From Ectocarpus siliculosus (Eukaryota > Sar > Phaeophyceae > Ectocarpales > Ectocarpaceae), in the NCBI GenBank assembly GCA_000310025.1, contig FN649738.1, forward strand, positions 2,078,732 through 2,142,731: 64,000 nucleotides of DNA, written 5' to 3'. Numbering within the stretch: the first letter of the stretch is position 1; every line of letters begins with the position of its first letter. Of this stretch, positions 35,132-50,100 are shown in pieces. The notes under the pieces are model-generated. The model did no database searches, was not told the origin of the DNA, and saw only the letters and a program-made list of their open reading frames with translations. The position numbers and the translations under genes are program-made.

Positions 35132-38100
35132 TTACAGCTTCACGGCATGAGGCGACGATCGCGTGCGCTTGCTATGTGCGATGCGAGTTCCCTTGAGCGC
35201 GAGGTCCGTTCCAAACGACGCGACGGGGAAGGGAACAAAGCTCCCCTTGTACAAAAGCCTCCACAGCCCGGTGTCGGGTGGGGTATCCCCTCTCCCTTCC
35301 GCGGCTCCTTTCCGCCCCTGCACCCCCCCGTCCTCTCTTTCAGCAGCAACGGGGTCACCCTCCGCACCCAAACCTGCGGAAGTGGTATTATCTTCCCGGC
35401 TACTCCCGCAGCTGTCGCCACCCGGTGTTACCGAAGCATTCACTGCTCTGTCGGTTTCAGGTGCCGGTGTTGCAGATGCCGACGACGTCGTGCCGCCGAC
35501 GAAAGTCGGGGCCTCGTGCCTCTCCTTCTCAGCGACGGCCGCTGCGCTGTCGGCCGCGACCAGTTTTGTCGCAACCGCAACCCCATCCCCTCGTGGTTGC
35601 TGCTGCTGTTGGTCCTGAGTCTGCGAGTCCGATGCCGAAGGAGCGGACGAGGCTTGAGGCTGCGACGCTCTGCTCCTGCTCTTGTTCCTTTGGTTTGCCT
35701 CCCACGCGGGCAGGTCTATGGTGACCTTGAGAAGGTCCGTCAGGGCGGCCTGCACGTACTGCTCGGTCACCTGCGGTTGGAAGGAACGTTCGCGATAGTA
35801 TGGTTGGTAGGCATGCGAGTGCCCAGAAAAACTGTCTGAGAGACCTTGACAATGCCGGAGGGGAAGAAGCGACATCACCATATGATGCTCAGATGTTTGT
35901 ATATCGGGTTCGCACCCTCGCTACGGACCACAACGGGACGACTTTTTAAGACCGGAGGTTTGCTACAGGTCGGTCTTCACGTCTACGTAAGCGATCGGCT
36001 AGTTTGAAGCGTTGAAGAGGGATCCGAGGCCGCTTCCTTTAGCATGAGGCAGGCAGAGGCGGGGCTTGGGAGGGGCGGATTGAGTCCATGCCTTCTGCAC
36101 GCCTAGGGATGGTTGGAACTTTGAACCGGCAGTCCATTTGTGACTAGGTACGAACTTTAGATACTTGTTATTCCTTTCGGCTGTGTGCGGAAGGAGACCG
36201 GCGGCCGGGAGTCATATTAACTCCGATGCCGCCGTACCATGAGTGACATCGATACATCCACTACTCCTCGCTACCTTACTGTCTAAGTAACCATGCAGGA
36301 CAAGCGGTTGCCCCTCACTCAATTCACCACGAAATAGGCGCGACCGTAGAAAACAATTTTTCACTGTTCGAATCATTGCTCTCAATCCCACGCTCGACGA
36401 ACATGTTGTGATATGTTCGTAAGAAGGCGGCGTCCAGCTTGATTCGTACGAATGTACCTTGGTGCTGTAGTCGCAGGCAGGGCTGGAGTTTATCTCTATC
36501 AGCCACGGCTTGTATTGATCGTCTACCATGAAATCGTAGCCGTAGAGCTCCCAAGATTTCTTGCGGTGTTCCACCAGGTCCTGGGACGTGGTTAAAAACA
36601 AGCAAGAAAAAATATCGGAAAACGTTAACAGACCATTGGACATCGGCTTACCGACCACACACACAACAATGTTAATTGAAATCTTCATGTAGGCCGGGGG
36701 AATGGAGTCAGTTCCAGTTCCAGCCACGGTCTTTGCGTGTGCTAATCTTCGTGATTTTTCCCCCGAGGTCTTGTTCCAAACGGATGTTAACCCCGAACAA
36801 GGTACTTGCTCCAATTCTAGCTCCTTTGGTAACGAGCGGGTGTATTTTTCTTGGTTTTCAAGTCCAGAGTGCAGAGCAAGAACCCCAAATACGGCCACGC
36901 GCGTTATCCCCGGTGTGGTATCTCACGAACAAAAGTACAGACAATTTTTCTCACAAAGTAGGCCGACCACCGGATAGAGGCTCGGTGCACTCTTGTTCTT
37001 ACGGTAGTAATCGCCGTAGAATGAACCAAATGTGCATCTCACTTGGGCGCAGAGCAGGCTCCACGTGACGATCTGCTCCATCCTTGGCTGCATCCTCTTT
37101 CTCCAGCAGCCCTTCCCTGCCACCTCGTCCACATAAGCCGTGAACACCTCGTTTGACCACATGTGCTCGTGCACCTCAATCCCGTTGTCGGCAACCGACA
37201 CCTAGTTTTGGACGTACATTTTAGTTTATGCATGGCCGAGATCAGTGACACGTTACGAGCAAGCTGTAATACACACACATAAAGGTACGCATGAACATAC
37301 GTTGTTTAAGCAGCATCTCTCGTCTGTGTGCTCTTGTCGCACACATATGCTTGCGTGGGGGACTGCGGAATGCACTACAGACAAAATTGATACAGAGAGC
37401 AGGACACATCATTTCTTGGTCATTTCTGCTGGACTGTACATGTAAAATGTGTAAATCTTGCACGCAACGGTAGTGTAGCAGGGCGGGTGTCGTTACCTTT
37501 CCGAAGTTGTCGGACTTCTTGCAGATACTGTTGTTCACGAGGTGGACGAAGTTGTTCCCGATGTTGCTGCCCGACGTCGTGTACTAGATAGTATTGAGAT
37601 AGCGATGAAAGAAACGAAAACAGATGATAACTGAACTGCACATTTGGCGAGGCAGAGACAGGTTCGTTGATGCGGCGACTGCTGGTGCGGGACACGAATC
37701 ACCCACCTGAAATTAACCACACCAATTGTAACGACAGCAGCCCGGAGTTCATTTAGAGAAACTCTCCTCTCGGTTGGCAAAATGCACATTCTCCTGAATT
37801 TCGGGTCGACCGCAACAACCTGAACGAAAACAAAGGTCGCTCTAGCATGTGGTACGGGAGGCAGGGAACGCGGTAATACGTTACGACCGCGGAACTGGTA
37901 TGTATACGGGGAGAGCTCGATCGATGCTTACGGGCGGACGCGGCATCGACATTCTTGGAGAACGTACAACAAGAGAGTTGAGCAGGACGTTGTGTAGATA
38001 TGTAGAGCATGCTGTTTGCACACAAACGCCTGGTACACAATCGGGGGAGCACGCGCACCCTCGCAAGACACCATGACACCATCGTGCCCGCTTTTGGAAT

Positions 38101-41100
38101 GTGACATTCTTGGTTTCGTTTTTTCTATAAACTTGATCTCTCTCTTGTTGTTCCGCGGTTGTTTGCTCATAAGAAAACATGTTTGAAAAATACCTCCTCG
38201 ACTCCAAAGCGAACGTAGCAGCGGTCGTAGAACCACACCGTCAGAGGATTCCAGTCTGTTACCAGCACCCACTGCCTCATGTCGAACTTGCGCCGCGCGA
38301 TGATCAAGGGGTTCTGCAACCAAGACAACGCAACACGGAAGGGACACACAAGAACCGTCCGCGTGGTAGAACTGCAAATGACACCAGCATTCACTGCCTG
38401 CTGTCGAGCTCGTGTCCCGCGGGAGTGAGAGGGGTGCGCGACACATTCAAGCTGAAAAACAAGGTTAGCCTCATACTTAGCAAATGCCATCACGGTCTCT
38501 CCCGCGAGCGGTTGTATGGCTTGCCACTGTCAACTCACACGTAGCTTTTGCTTCAAACGCGAAACGGTGCATCGAAAACGTCGTTAAGATGGGATGGTAC
38601 AACATTTTAGGTCCCCTAAGGAAGGGGTAGGGGGGGCATCCAAGTCTCTGTGAAAGTCGTGATCACTACCTCGGGCAACTTGAAGTATACCAAACGACCC
38701 CACACGTCGAAGACAGATGATACAAACCGTATGTCTTCAAAACACGAAGCCATGCGCTTCGTGCCTTGCACTTACAGAGTAGCCGTCACCCGGCCCCCCA
38801 GGCACAATAACAAGCGGTCGAGATGAACCGTACGGCAAGCAGCTGTGAACTGTGTACTCGTAACTCTTGAAACGATGTGGAGATTCACTTGTATCACCAC
38901 ATACCGGAGGGCAACGGCGATGTCGAGGGCACACCATGAACGAAACGTCGCGCCTCCTACAAAGTCTCAGCTCGGCGTGTCTACAAGCAGCAAAACGAGT
39001 AAAAACAAAATGGCTGGCTGTGGTCCAAACCCTGGATAAATCGCATCGTCGTTTAAAACAAAACCACAACTTCCCTACAAAGCGAACCCAGCGCCAAGGT
39101 ACACACGGTCACAGCAGTACACCATACCTCGATGTACTTGTGTACTACCCACTGGGACACGGCCTGGGGCTGCTTGGATTCCGTGTAGTTCAGAAGCCTA
39201 TCCAACTCCGTAAAACACTCGATACCCCGACCTCGAGACTTGGCCGCCTGTGGTGTGTTCAGAACGGGGTAAATACGTGGGGGGGACTCATGGAGTTGCG
39301 GAGAGGTCTTGACAAATTGCGTCAATTGGTTGGCTGTGACTGACTATCGATTGATACTTCGTTGTGTGAACCAAACCAAGACGATTACTCACTAAAAGGT
39401 ACAACAGCCGTTCACTGCCTTTTAGGTGGCTCGTGAAAACGGGATGTTGGTGAAGTATCCTCGGACCAAGTGGAAACTACGCACGGACACGTACCGGCTT
39501 GACAATCCACATGTTCTGGCAGAAGTCCCCGTTGAGGTCGAACTGCGAACGCGAAGCCATAGCCGCTCTCTGTTTGCGTTTGGAGCAGGATGTGCAGCCA
39601 ACAGATAGAGGGGAAGCTGTCGTGTTGGGTGATGGGAAACAATACACCTTCGTCTGGACAGTGCGGTGTTTATGGGAAACGATGGTTTCAGCCCGTGACC
39701 AGCCGCTGCTAGCAAAACGCCTTTCGTGTGGCTGGAGTATTTTCCAGCTCCGTAAGCTGGGTGAACGATACTAGGGTAGATGGAAGAGACATGAAAGAAA
39801 GCGCCCCCGAGGCGGCGAGCTGAATATAAAATGTTTACATGTGTTGCTAGGCATCCCATATTCGGCATGCTGAACGATGTCTGTGTTGCTGGGCATCCCA
39901 TATTCGGCATGCTGAACGATGTCTGTGGACATGCGGAACCGCTGATGGGGTCATAATCATGGGTTGTAGTCAAAAGGGATCGGAGATGTATCCTTTTAGG
40001 GGTACATCGATCTATCCTGAGGTACGGAGAAAACTAGTCCGACCTCCCACGACGCGGGCGAACGGGTGGTAAAGGGACGAGCAGCGGAAACAACCTCTAG
40101 GGTACTAGTTTCTCCATCATAGCACATAACCATCACGGATTAAGGGTCCCCCCCCATCCGCCTTCACGGCCTCACTCTTCATCCCCTTAACCCCCAGTCA
40201 AGCTAAAACAAAAAAATTCTCTTTTTCTTGCCTCGAGCACGGCTTCGACCTCTTGGAGCATGGCGTCCCCCAAAGGGACGACCGTCCGGACTCTCTCCGT
40301 ACACGCCGCGCGGAGGTCGTCTTGTTGTTTTTGCTTTCGCCGTCCCTCACGGGTGCCACTTTTAGAGGACGCCTGTTGTTGTTGGTGGTGGTGGTGGTCG
40401 CGATAGGGAGACGTCAGCTAAAAGTGAGCGAGACCGCTGATCATGATCGGACGAGGAGGAAAGGAGGGGTCGACGGAATGTCAACATGGCAAACTCTGAA
40501 AATACCATCAAGGGGAGCACAACCTCACACCGATCACTCACAAGACAACCTTCGTCCGACAATGAAATACAGCTTGCTAGAGCACCCGCACACCCCGCTT
40601 GCAATGTTTACACGCGCGCATGAGTTTCACATACACCACTTCCAATAGTTCGCGTAAATATTGCACAACATTCCACAACCCCTGTTCAATCTCACTTCTT
40701 TCTCGGCCTGAGTCTGAATGAAAGCCTCTAGTGGAGTTGCAGGCCTGGAAGGGAGGGGATGCGGCCTGTACAGCCCCGGCATATCCGGGTGCGGCGCCCC
40801 CCCTCCTGTGCCAAGCCCTATCAGCTCCCACTCCAGCTCGCTGCACAGGGCCTCCGCTGGTCCCCCGGAGTCCAACCCGCCTTCTCCTTCTCCTACGCGA
40901 GCCTGTTTGTCGGTTTCGTAGACATGTTGGAGGGGCGAGGGGGGACGTTTCGTGTGCCACGCACGGGGGAGAGGGTCGGTGTGGTGTACCACATATTGGT
41001 GGTGGAGGGAGGATGCGTGTATTTGGGTTTTATTTTCGCGTTGGTGGTACTGGGGTTTTGCCAAATACACACACAGGCGTTGCAGGCATGTACATCGTGG

Positions 41101-44100
41101 CCTATCTACTTTTTCCTTCAAGTAACTGATGTTTCCATTTCACGATCCTAGGGCGTCCAACAGGCGTCGCGTCCATCGGTGCAGAAGAAAAGTGAGACAC
41201 GCTTTACCTTGTCGATTGCAACTGCACATGTGAATGTTAGCACCCCTCCGCCGTACGACACCGAGAGACGACCGAGGCGCGTTTCGGACTTCGGAGCGGT
41301 ACCGCACTTCTGTGTGCCACTCTTTGTGCCGTTCTTTGTCTCGTTTATGTTTACACACCACGTCCAATCGTCGCTCGCAGTGGTTTCCCGCCCTACGGTA
41401 ACCGGCACCCTTCAATACAGATATATTATTGTGGAGTGTACAAACAACAGGGGTGTCGGGGACGCACGTGTTTCCTTCGGCAGACCGCCAGAGCGGCACC
41501 GATGATCTCTGCGTTGACTTGGATCCCTGCCCCTTCCGGCTCCCATGGCCGTCTGCCACATGAGGGAATGGAAGAAGAGAGTCAGGGGTTGATTCGCCCA
41601 TCCCTTACACAGTGTGTGGTTTGTTCATGGTCGGCTGTAGATCGATCGAACATACTATGTAGTTTTGCGTCAACAAACGCCTACAACACAGGTTTACGAC
41701 ATGTCACCAAGTGCTGCGTATTCTAGCATCTTTTGCCGATTCGATGACAGAAGACACAGGTGGTAAAGATAGCGGCTTGTGCGGTATTTGCACTTTTCCT
41801 ACATGTAGTTTCGGTCGATTGTTGGCAACAAACAAAGGAAATACTGAGCATCTCGTCGCTCTTCATCCGCCACTCATAGGCATTCATTAACCTTATTTAG
41901 TTACGTCCAGCTTTTAGGTGCCTCATACTGGCAACCAAATGCGAAACAGCCCACGCGGGAGCGGGAAGAGTTTCCTGGGTCGCATCTCTAGCTAGCCGTG
42001 GACAAGGATTGTTACAGGGTGTACCCTTGCTGGAATGCTGTACATCTTAACACCCTCTACACAGAGATATCGCTCACAATCCTCACCTTCGAGCGGATAC
42101 CGGCGGCATCTGTCTTCGCAACTTCGCGCCACCGCCACCGTCACTTCCGTCGCCCTTCCCGATAGTACCGTCTGTCGCCTGAGCAGCCCGGCCTTTCTGG
42201 TCAGTCGAAGCATCATTCTCTCGTCCGGCTTCTTTTCCTACCATCGACGATGACAATGATCCCGTCGTCGTCGTCGTCGTCTTCGACGAGCGCACCGCGG
42301 GGGGTGGGACGGGCACCCCGGAAGGCTGTTGATGCTGTTGTCGAAGGCCCTGCTCCGAATCTTCGGGTACCAGCGATGATGGTCCTGTTTGGGCTGATGG
42401 TGGCGGTGCTGTCATCGGCGTTCCTACCTCCGCTGTACCAACCGCTCCAACCTCAACCGGCTTGCTCGGAGCCACAGCAGGCGTTGCAGCACTAGCAGCA
42501 ACAACAGAACCAGCAGCAGAGACAGGACCGAGATCGGCCGTCTGCTTGAACGCCGCTCGTGATTCCGTCTGTGTACCTCCCACCACACCATCATCCGTGG
42601 GTGAAACAGCACCCTCTGCTGCTAATGATTTTGCTCCTCGTGATGATTCTGGCGGTGTTGTCATGGCACCGCCCGGGTCGGCGGCGGCATTTCGAGCTGT
42701 CACGCGGTCATCGACGGATGAAACCGACGGCGGAGCTGTTGCACCGGTGGTGGAAACGACTGTCGGCGTAGCTGTCTTGGGCGAAACCATAGAGGGCGAC
42801 GATCCCGATCGTGGCGGTGGCCTGGGGACCGCTTCTTCTCCTTCTTTTTCGTCGTCGACGCTGCTGTCGTCGAACGCGTCGTCTTCGTCGTCGTACACGT
42901 CATTTTCGTCGCTATCCATGCCGCCATCGCAGCCCCGCGAGGGAGATGATTTGGCCTCCGCTTTTGGACAACCGACAGCAGAAGAGCCGAGACGCCGTAG
43001 CGCAACGCGGCCCTTTGCCCTGAGGAAGACGTGCTTCAGGAGAGACTCGGCGGCCGTGGCACAGTAGTCGTCCAGAAACCCCTGAAAACAAAAAAGAGAG
43101 GATTTTAAAGGTAGATCCCCAGGTTCGTGTCACATGAAAAAGAAGTTTCTTTTTGCCTCGGGGTACGACATCGCATTCGTGAACATGAACGGAAGAACTA
43201 ATGATCTCCGGCGGTGTCCTTTCCGTGCCTCGACCCATTGCCATCTCACCAGCACGTCGGTGTCGATGGAGAGGTCGTAGCCCCTCGGCAGGATCTCGCT
43301 GCAGTCGCAGTCGGCGAACCACTTGAGGTTGCGAAGGTTTCCGAGCAGGCCCGCCTTGGTCGTGATGGCCACGTTCTGAGACAAGTCCATCAGTCGGCAC
43401 ATCGGTCGGTCGAGGGAGACAGGATGGGAGGGACAAAGGGACGCGTTGGGCTCGATCGTGGACTTTGGAACAGGCAGTTTACAGCGGAATCACTTCGTTT
43501 AGCTAGGTGTTGTCGGATCACAGGGAAACGGTGTTGCGGCCACCGGTGGCTCTTGTTATCCATGCCAAGCTTTAGGTATGAGCCTCTAAAACCATAAGTA
43601 CCTTGAAAAAGTGGTTGCAGAGTTGCCACGGCTCTATGTCCGTGGTGCGGATGTCCTGGCTGTGCAGGGTCCACTTGAGGTCGAAGAACGGAGAGTCTCG
43701 GTCATGGTTCTGCGTCCATCCCCTCTCGATCAAGGCCTTCTTTACGCATGGGTACCATCCCGTCATCACGAACACCTAATGAACAAGTGTGTTTGTACAC
43801 GAGGGTGGAATACCGAATAACGAACGTGTGTCCTTGTTGCGCGATGCTTTGCGATTCGTTCATATCTTGAAAACCTCCTGTGCAATTCACAAACGTGGCA
43901 AACACACAAGCGGACAAGCACGGCCCGGCTTCTGTTTTCTTGTTTCATTTTTTCTTGACCGCCACGCCCGTCTCTGGAAGAGCGCTTTACCCGCTGATCG
44001 ATTACCGAACGAACCAAGGGAAGGAAGGCTTGGCCCGCAAATAAACGGGAGGGGAGGGGGGGTCTGAGAAACGCCTGACGTTCTTGCATACATATCCATC

Positions 44101-47100
44101 CACCGTATTTCTAAACCACCAGTGCTTAAACACGTCCCTCGATCGCCAATGCGCTATACTTGCGGTGTACCTTAGTTTCGGGGGCAACCTTGTGCTTGCG
44201 CTTCCAGTCGTTGAAGTCGCGGGCGCTCGCTGTGATCACGCCCCCGCCCTTGCGCTGCTGAGTCAGGCGCTCCACGCTCGTCTGTAGTTCCTCGTCCGTC
44301 AACCTCGGTGGCTCCGCCACCCTGGCGGTGTTGCCGTTGCCGCTCTTTTCTTCCTGTTTCGCGTTGTGTCGATGATACCATTTCATGTCACTATGGGGTA
44401 ATAGTGTGATATTCGGTCATAACAACACGATCGGGTAGGACGCACTGGACCCCCGACAGAGCGGAGAGGGGTGCGGGGGGCCAGATTGAAGTCGTGAGCG
44501 GGAGCGTGTTGTAATTGTCGGTGGGCGGTGCCGTGATCTTAGTTCAGTTGGCCCCCTCTTGGAGCGAAGTGCCTAGTGGGAGATAAGAGGTGGGTAGGTG
44601 TGGGGGGGGGAGGCTGGCGGGGCCCGTCACCGTACTGGTTATATACAAGCCTCTATCCCACGCCCGTGGATACGGAAATTGCAGTACTTCCATGCACATG
44701 TGGCAACCTGGGCAACACCGGATCCCTGCGCGATCTAAGAGATTCACGGGGCACCACCGACCATCTTCGGAATTTGAATGGTACCATAGTATATCTTCCC
44801 CCGGTTGTCGCGCCCATGACCAGGGGCCTGAGCGAAAAAGACTTTCGTGCGAGACTCAAAGGCACACATCTACTTCGCAAAACCGGGGTGGGCGTCCGCG
44901 AGATGGTAATAGGATGTGTGTATTCCCCTGGTCGACCCTGGAATGTGCCTACTTATGCCTTCACCTCGCCGCTTTCAGCCCCCGTTTCTGGGCATTGTCC
45001 GGCCTTGGAGGGATCGCCACTCTGCCGTAGCTCCTTGGCCATGAAGAGGACCTTGTCTCGAAGGATTCGCATCCTTCTTGTCTGCCTTCGTTTGGCGTTT
45101 TCCTCCTGTGTGTCACGTATACGTGCATCGATCACACTTAATATTGATGCGAAGAATAAAAAAGTGCTGTTTGTCAGTACTCTGCCGTTATTGTCCAAAC
45201 GATAGAATTATCTATGTACGTGCGGTGAATTGCTCGCTAACGTGTGGATGAACAATTTTTCAATCGTACATGAATGAATGACGACAGAAATGCAAACGGC
45301 TCAGAAGTTTCGAATCAGCCGACTAACAACAAACATCGAAATGAAATCACCTCGTCCTCCTTCTCCTTCTTTTTCTTCACGAGGCTCTCCAGGTGCCGCT
45401 GCGCCTTCTCCCTGGCCAATTTCACCTCAAAGAAACGCCGCCGTCTCTCTTCCTTGTCCAAACCCTCCACCGCCCTCGCTGTCTTTTCAAGCTCTTCAGC
45501 GCTTGTGCCAGCCATGGTGGTTGAGGCTTGCGCGTCTCCTCCTTCGCCTTCTTGATTCTCGCTGTTGTTGTTGCGAAACAAAGTTCGGAATTGGTGTGAG
45601 ACGCACGTTTTAGGGGTTTTAGGACCAGGGGCGTATGAGGGAGGATGTCACAGGTTGTGGACAGTGTGGTTTGTGGTCGTGGTTACACGGACGGTTTCAA
45701 ATAACGTTTGTCTGACTCTAATGGGGAAAGCCAACCTCACGACAACATCTATCTGCTCGATCGATTCCGTTTCATGTGGTACAAATATTGTAGTCACCTG
45801 ATCGAAAACAAACGTGGATACATGGCATAACGCTTGGAACCACGTTGGGAAGAGCTCCGGAAATGTACGATGCACAAAACGAGGTCACTTGCTGTCTATG
45901 TCGCCCCCGTACGCCTCGAGGGAACGTGAAGAGGTAAATTTGTGAAGTATTGAAATCAACCCACCCACACTACGTTTGGCACTCTGTGCTCCGATCGATC
46001 GCTTCAAGAAAATTCTCATCTGTGCAGATAGGGATTGCAGCGCTAGCGCAGCAGGTCTCACCAAAAAAACAACTTGCCACATGGTGAAATGATCCGTGCC
46101 GACGAAGACAATACACGGGTGTATCATATGACAACCGCTCACGGAAACGAACGCCTTTTGCCCCCCTTGCCCCCCGCCTCTTCACCACTTCGTGCGGTCC
46201 CTTGTGGCCGAACCTGTGTCAGTTGTTTCTGCGCTGTGCGCAACCTACCCGATGTCCAGCACCGAGAAAGGCTCACCTCCGTGAGTGAGCGCTTCGTATC
46301 GCGTTCAACCCACTTCCGGCGACACCTTCGGTAGCTGTCGCCGCCGCTCCCTCCCCGTCTACCCCTTCTCTGGCCCCGTCTCCGCCGTCGCTACTGCCGC
46401 GGCCGCCCACCCACTTGTTGTGCCCGGGTGCTGTCGTTACTGCTGCCGCAGACAGGTGTTCAGTATCGCCACCGCCGGCAGCTTTCTGCGTCTAATTTCC
46501 CCCACACCAAAACCGGACATGATTGTTTTATTGGTTTGCAACGAGTCAGTCACATAGTTGGAGCAGCAGGGTGGGCGCAGCCGCAGCCGTAGCAGCAGTA
46601 GCAGCAAGCAGTAAGGAAATTCATGCTGATACGCCGCCCTTGAAAACGCACCTTTAGATAGTTTGGTGCGTCAGTGTTTTTCTTTTTACTTGCGGCGGTT
46701 GTTCTAACTATTTAGCTGGTCTCTTGTGAGGAATGTCGGGCTACTCGCCCGACCGGTGCCAGGTCATCCAGCGGTCGAGTGTAGTATACATCTGTTGAAG
46801 GCCCATAACCAGTACGGTCGTACCTTCTGGAGCCTTCGTTCCGCCCACATCTTTACGTTACACCGCTTTTCGGCTTCCTTGCGCTCGTGAAGAAGCCGAT
46901 CCTCCTGGGGATGATGAGGGAAAATAATAAGACAAACGCATCAAGCGGATTCCAAGACGCAGTTTGCGCTTGTTCATGTGGTGGGGGTGGTACTGAGAGC
47001 AAAGGTTGGAACAGCGCGTTGTATCGTGGAGCTTTTAAGCGTCAGCAACTTCGGGAAAAACAAAAGCACACACACAGCAACTATTCTTGCCGATACCCTG

Positions 47101-50100
47101 CAACACCTAGTTCTTATTCACACGCTTCTCTACGTCCGTTTCAACATGCACCATCAGCAGGAACTACTTCCTCTGGTATCAATACCGAAAGGTAGCTGAC
47201 CTCTTCTTGGACCCTTTTGGCCTTGAGAGCGGCCAGGAAGCGCTTGTGGTGCTCTTTTTGCCGCCGCCGAGTTGCTGCGATGCGCTCGAACCTCTCCTGG
47301 AGAATCAAACCGGAAAAAAGCAATTCAGACATTGTCCCAAGTTCGACGTCGCACACAAACAACACGTGGTTACTTCACGCGGGAGATGTGAGGTGCCATA
47401 AAGAAATTACAGTACCAGGTACTTTGACGAGTGATACAATATGTGAATACAAAATCTTGCAACAGTTTTCAAAACCGCGGGTTCTCTTGTTCTTGATTGG
47501 GTTAATTATCATTTCAAGGCGAGAAGCGCGCTACCGCCGGGACAGGTGGTCTATTTAAGTCAAGGAGCTCTCGATATGAGCGCGAGAGCTGACCCAACTT
47601 GATCGGTCACACATAACCCGGTAGATATTGTCGTAGACGTTGGTGTAGTGTTGACTTAACTCCATGCTGCCGGTGTCAACAAATTGGCAAAGGTGGGTCA
47701 CCGTTTGTTTTGCGAAGGCATGGCGGCTACGTTTCGGCAAGTGGGGCTCTGTCCGGTTCGTTCTTCTGCCGTTTATCACGGTTGACATCATTTCTTTTCT
47801 TTCGAAACAAGGCACGTACGAAACTACGTAGTTCGTCCTAGCCGTATCTGGCCGATGTGATACACACAGACAGACACGATCCTCGTATCGTGGTGTCTAC
47901 CTTTTCGAGCTTCTTTCTTTCTTCGGGCGTGACGTCGTCCTTGTTCCCTTTTCGCTCCACCTGCTCTCGCGTTGAAATGAGGGAGAAAAAGCATTTTCGT
48001 CGAAATATCGTCTGGCGTGTAGCTATGACGAGGTGATGTAGCTGTGCCTAGGTTCATGCATTGGTGGAATCCTTTTCCAAGTCCGATCTGTCAACCGCAA
48101 GCAAAGTGCTGAGGTCGAGCTACACATTTAAGGTTCGAAACATTGTCGGGCAGGTAGATTTTTTCGGCCCCAGATGATCTGTTTTAGGCCTCTTCCTCCG
48201 GAGTTGTTCAGAAATTGGTGTGGAGGAGGGCGACGCTCGCGCTCCCTCGTTTGGATCTCCGGTATCATCGTCGCCATAGAACATCGCACGCGCAAAGCCC
48301 AACAGACGAATGCTGAACTCAGGACTTACGCACGCTACCCTCGACAACTGCGAGCTCCTCCCAATCCGCGCTGTACCGCTAGGGCCTAAAACACTTCAGC
48401 ACCTCGCGCTCTATTCCGAATGCCGAAGAGTACGGACGGGGCTTGTGGGTGGCACACCCGACTGCTGTAATCCCCTTTGCAAACCTTGCTGTGTCGGGCC
48501 GCCCAGGTCTCCTGGGCATAAAGCGGAACTCCCGCCGACATGGCGGCCATCGTCATTGCCGCCGCCGCTGCTACCGCTACCCCTGCCCCCCCCTCGCATG
48601 ATGCCGTCGGCGTCGGGACACCTTGCCCCGCCCCGCCCCGAGCTTGGTGCGATGCCTCCCTCGCCGCTGTTGAGATTTTCACGCCGTCACCACCTTCGTC
48701 TGCTGATAAGTCATGGCCTGCGCGGTCACATCCGCGGAAGCGGCAGGGGTTCGGTATTGAGGAGGCAGGTGTGAGGGGCCCCAAAATACGTGTGTTGGAA
48801 GCGTGGTTCATGGCGCTGTGCACATCAGGTATTGGGTGCTACAACCGTGGAGTGACACGTGGGCGTGCGACTGGTAGCAGCAATGTAGCAGATGCCGATC
48901 AAGGGCCAAATTATGGATTTTGGAGTCGTCAGAAAGTACGGGTAGACGGCCAATACCGGTGGTTGCGGATGAACCAGCGCCAGAAACACCGGCAGCGGCA
49001 GCGGCGACGGCCAGGAGGCGTTGCTTTGCCCTCTCGAGCAAAAGATCGCGCGTGCGTCGGCGGGCTGCTTCACGACGCTGCGCCTTAGCCTCCTCTTCTT
49101 GGCGTTCCATCCGCTTTTCCTGCAGCGTCGTACGGGGAGGGGAGAAAGGTGAGAAAACGTCGTTTGGCAAAACAGACAGGTGGGTCGTTGATTGTTGCTT
49201 GGAGGGGGGGGGGTGGCGCGAGTCCAGCCGCTACACTTGCCACCCCGACTCCCTCAGCCCTCACGTCTCGTCCTCATGTTGGTGAAGTCCGACAAGCTCA
49301 GGGAGGAGATAGCAAGGGCATGGCAGGTACAGCAACAAAATTTATTTGTTGAAAGGGTTTGCTGCTGTACGCATCATCGCTATCTTGCACAGTTTTCCAC
49401 GGTGGTTGTAGTGACTGGTTGACGGGTACACAGAGTATATACATCATGGTCAAAACCGTTTGACCCATCTTAGAGGTATGTGTCAGGCACCAGTGACGAC
49501 TGGAGAACATGAACATTGTCCCGACCCCACCATCTTACCTCTCCAAACTTATCGAGCCACTCCTGATGCCGTTTCTGGTGCCCTCCAGCACCTCTGCCAC
49601 CGTTACAACTTCCCCGACGGCGCCCTGAAGCTCCATGGGTGATGCTTCCGCTTGGTCCAAGGTCGTCAACTACATTGGTGGTGGTGGAATTGCTCATGTT
49701 TCTCTTTCTTCTCTCTTCGTCCTCGCCCATCTCTGCAGACCGCTCAGGCGGCTGGTCTCGACTCTGGGTATGAGCTTGATTTGCACCAACGAAGAACCTG
49801 CTTGTAGGCGAAGAGGAATGGAGAGAGGGATGGGAATTTGCAGGAAAGAACACGTAGGACCGCGAGGTTTACCTGATGTTAGATCTACGGGTCATGATCG
49901 CGTGTGGGTAAAAAGTATGGATGCAGATACATACACCGCGCCACCGTCTTAGAGACACAGCACGCAAGTGTCATGCAGTGGCACCCAAACACCGTAAAAT
50001 AAATGTCGTGTCTTGGAATCACAAGTGTGTCCAGCACGCGGACTACAGGTCTGTGGCGGCGCAGCCTGGTGCCTCACCTTCCGCGCCGAGGAATGGAATT

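Noticed and set aside
37720-37820. Extra TTLL exon encoding RRVSLNELRA
   Set aside because: The exons at 38194-38313 and 37497-37583 join in phase 0 to give the expected continuous family sequence (GVEE then YTTSGSNIGN).
39422-39973. Minus-strand open frame with a 14-residue internal repeat
   Set aside because: The repeat comes from a 42-base tandem duplication inside a TTLL intron. The frame differs from the TTLL exon at 39495-39542 and has no splice sites of its own.
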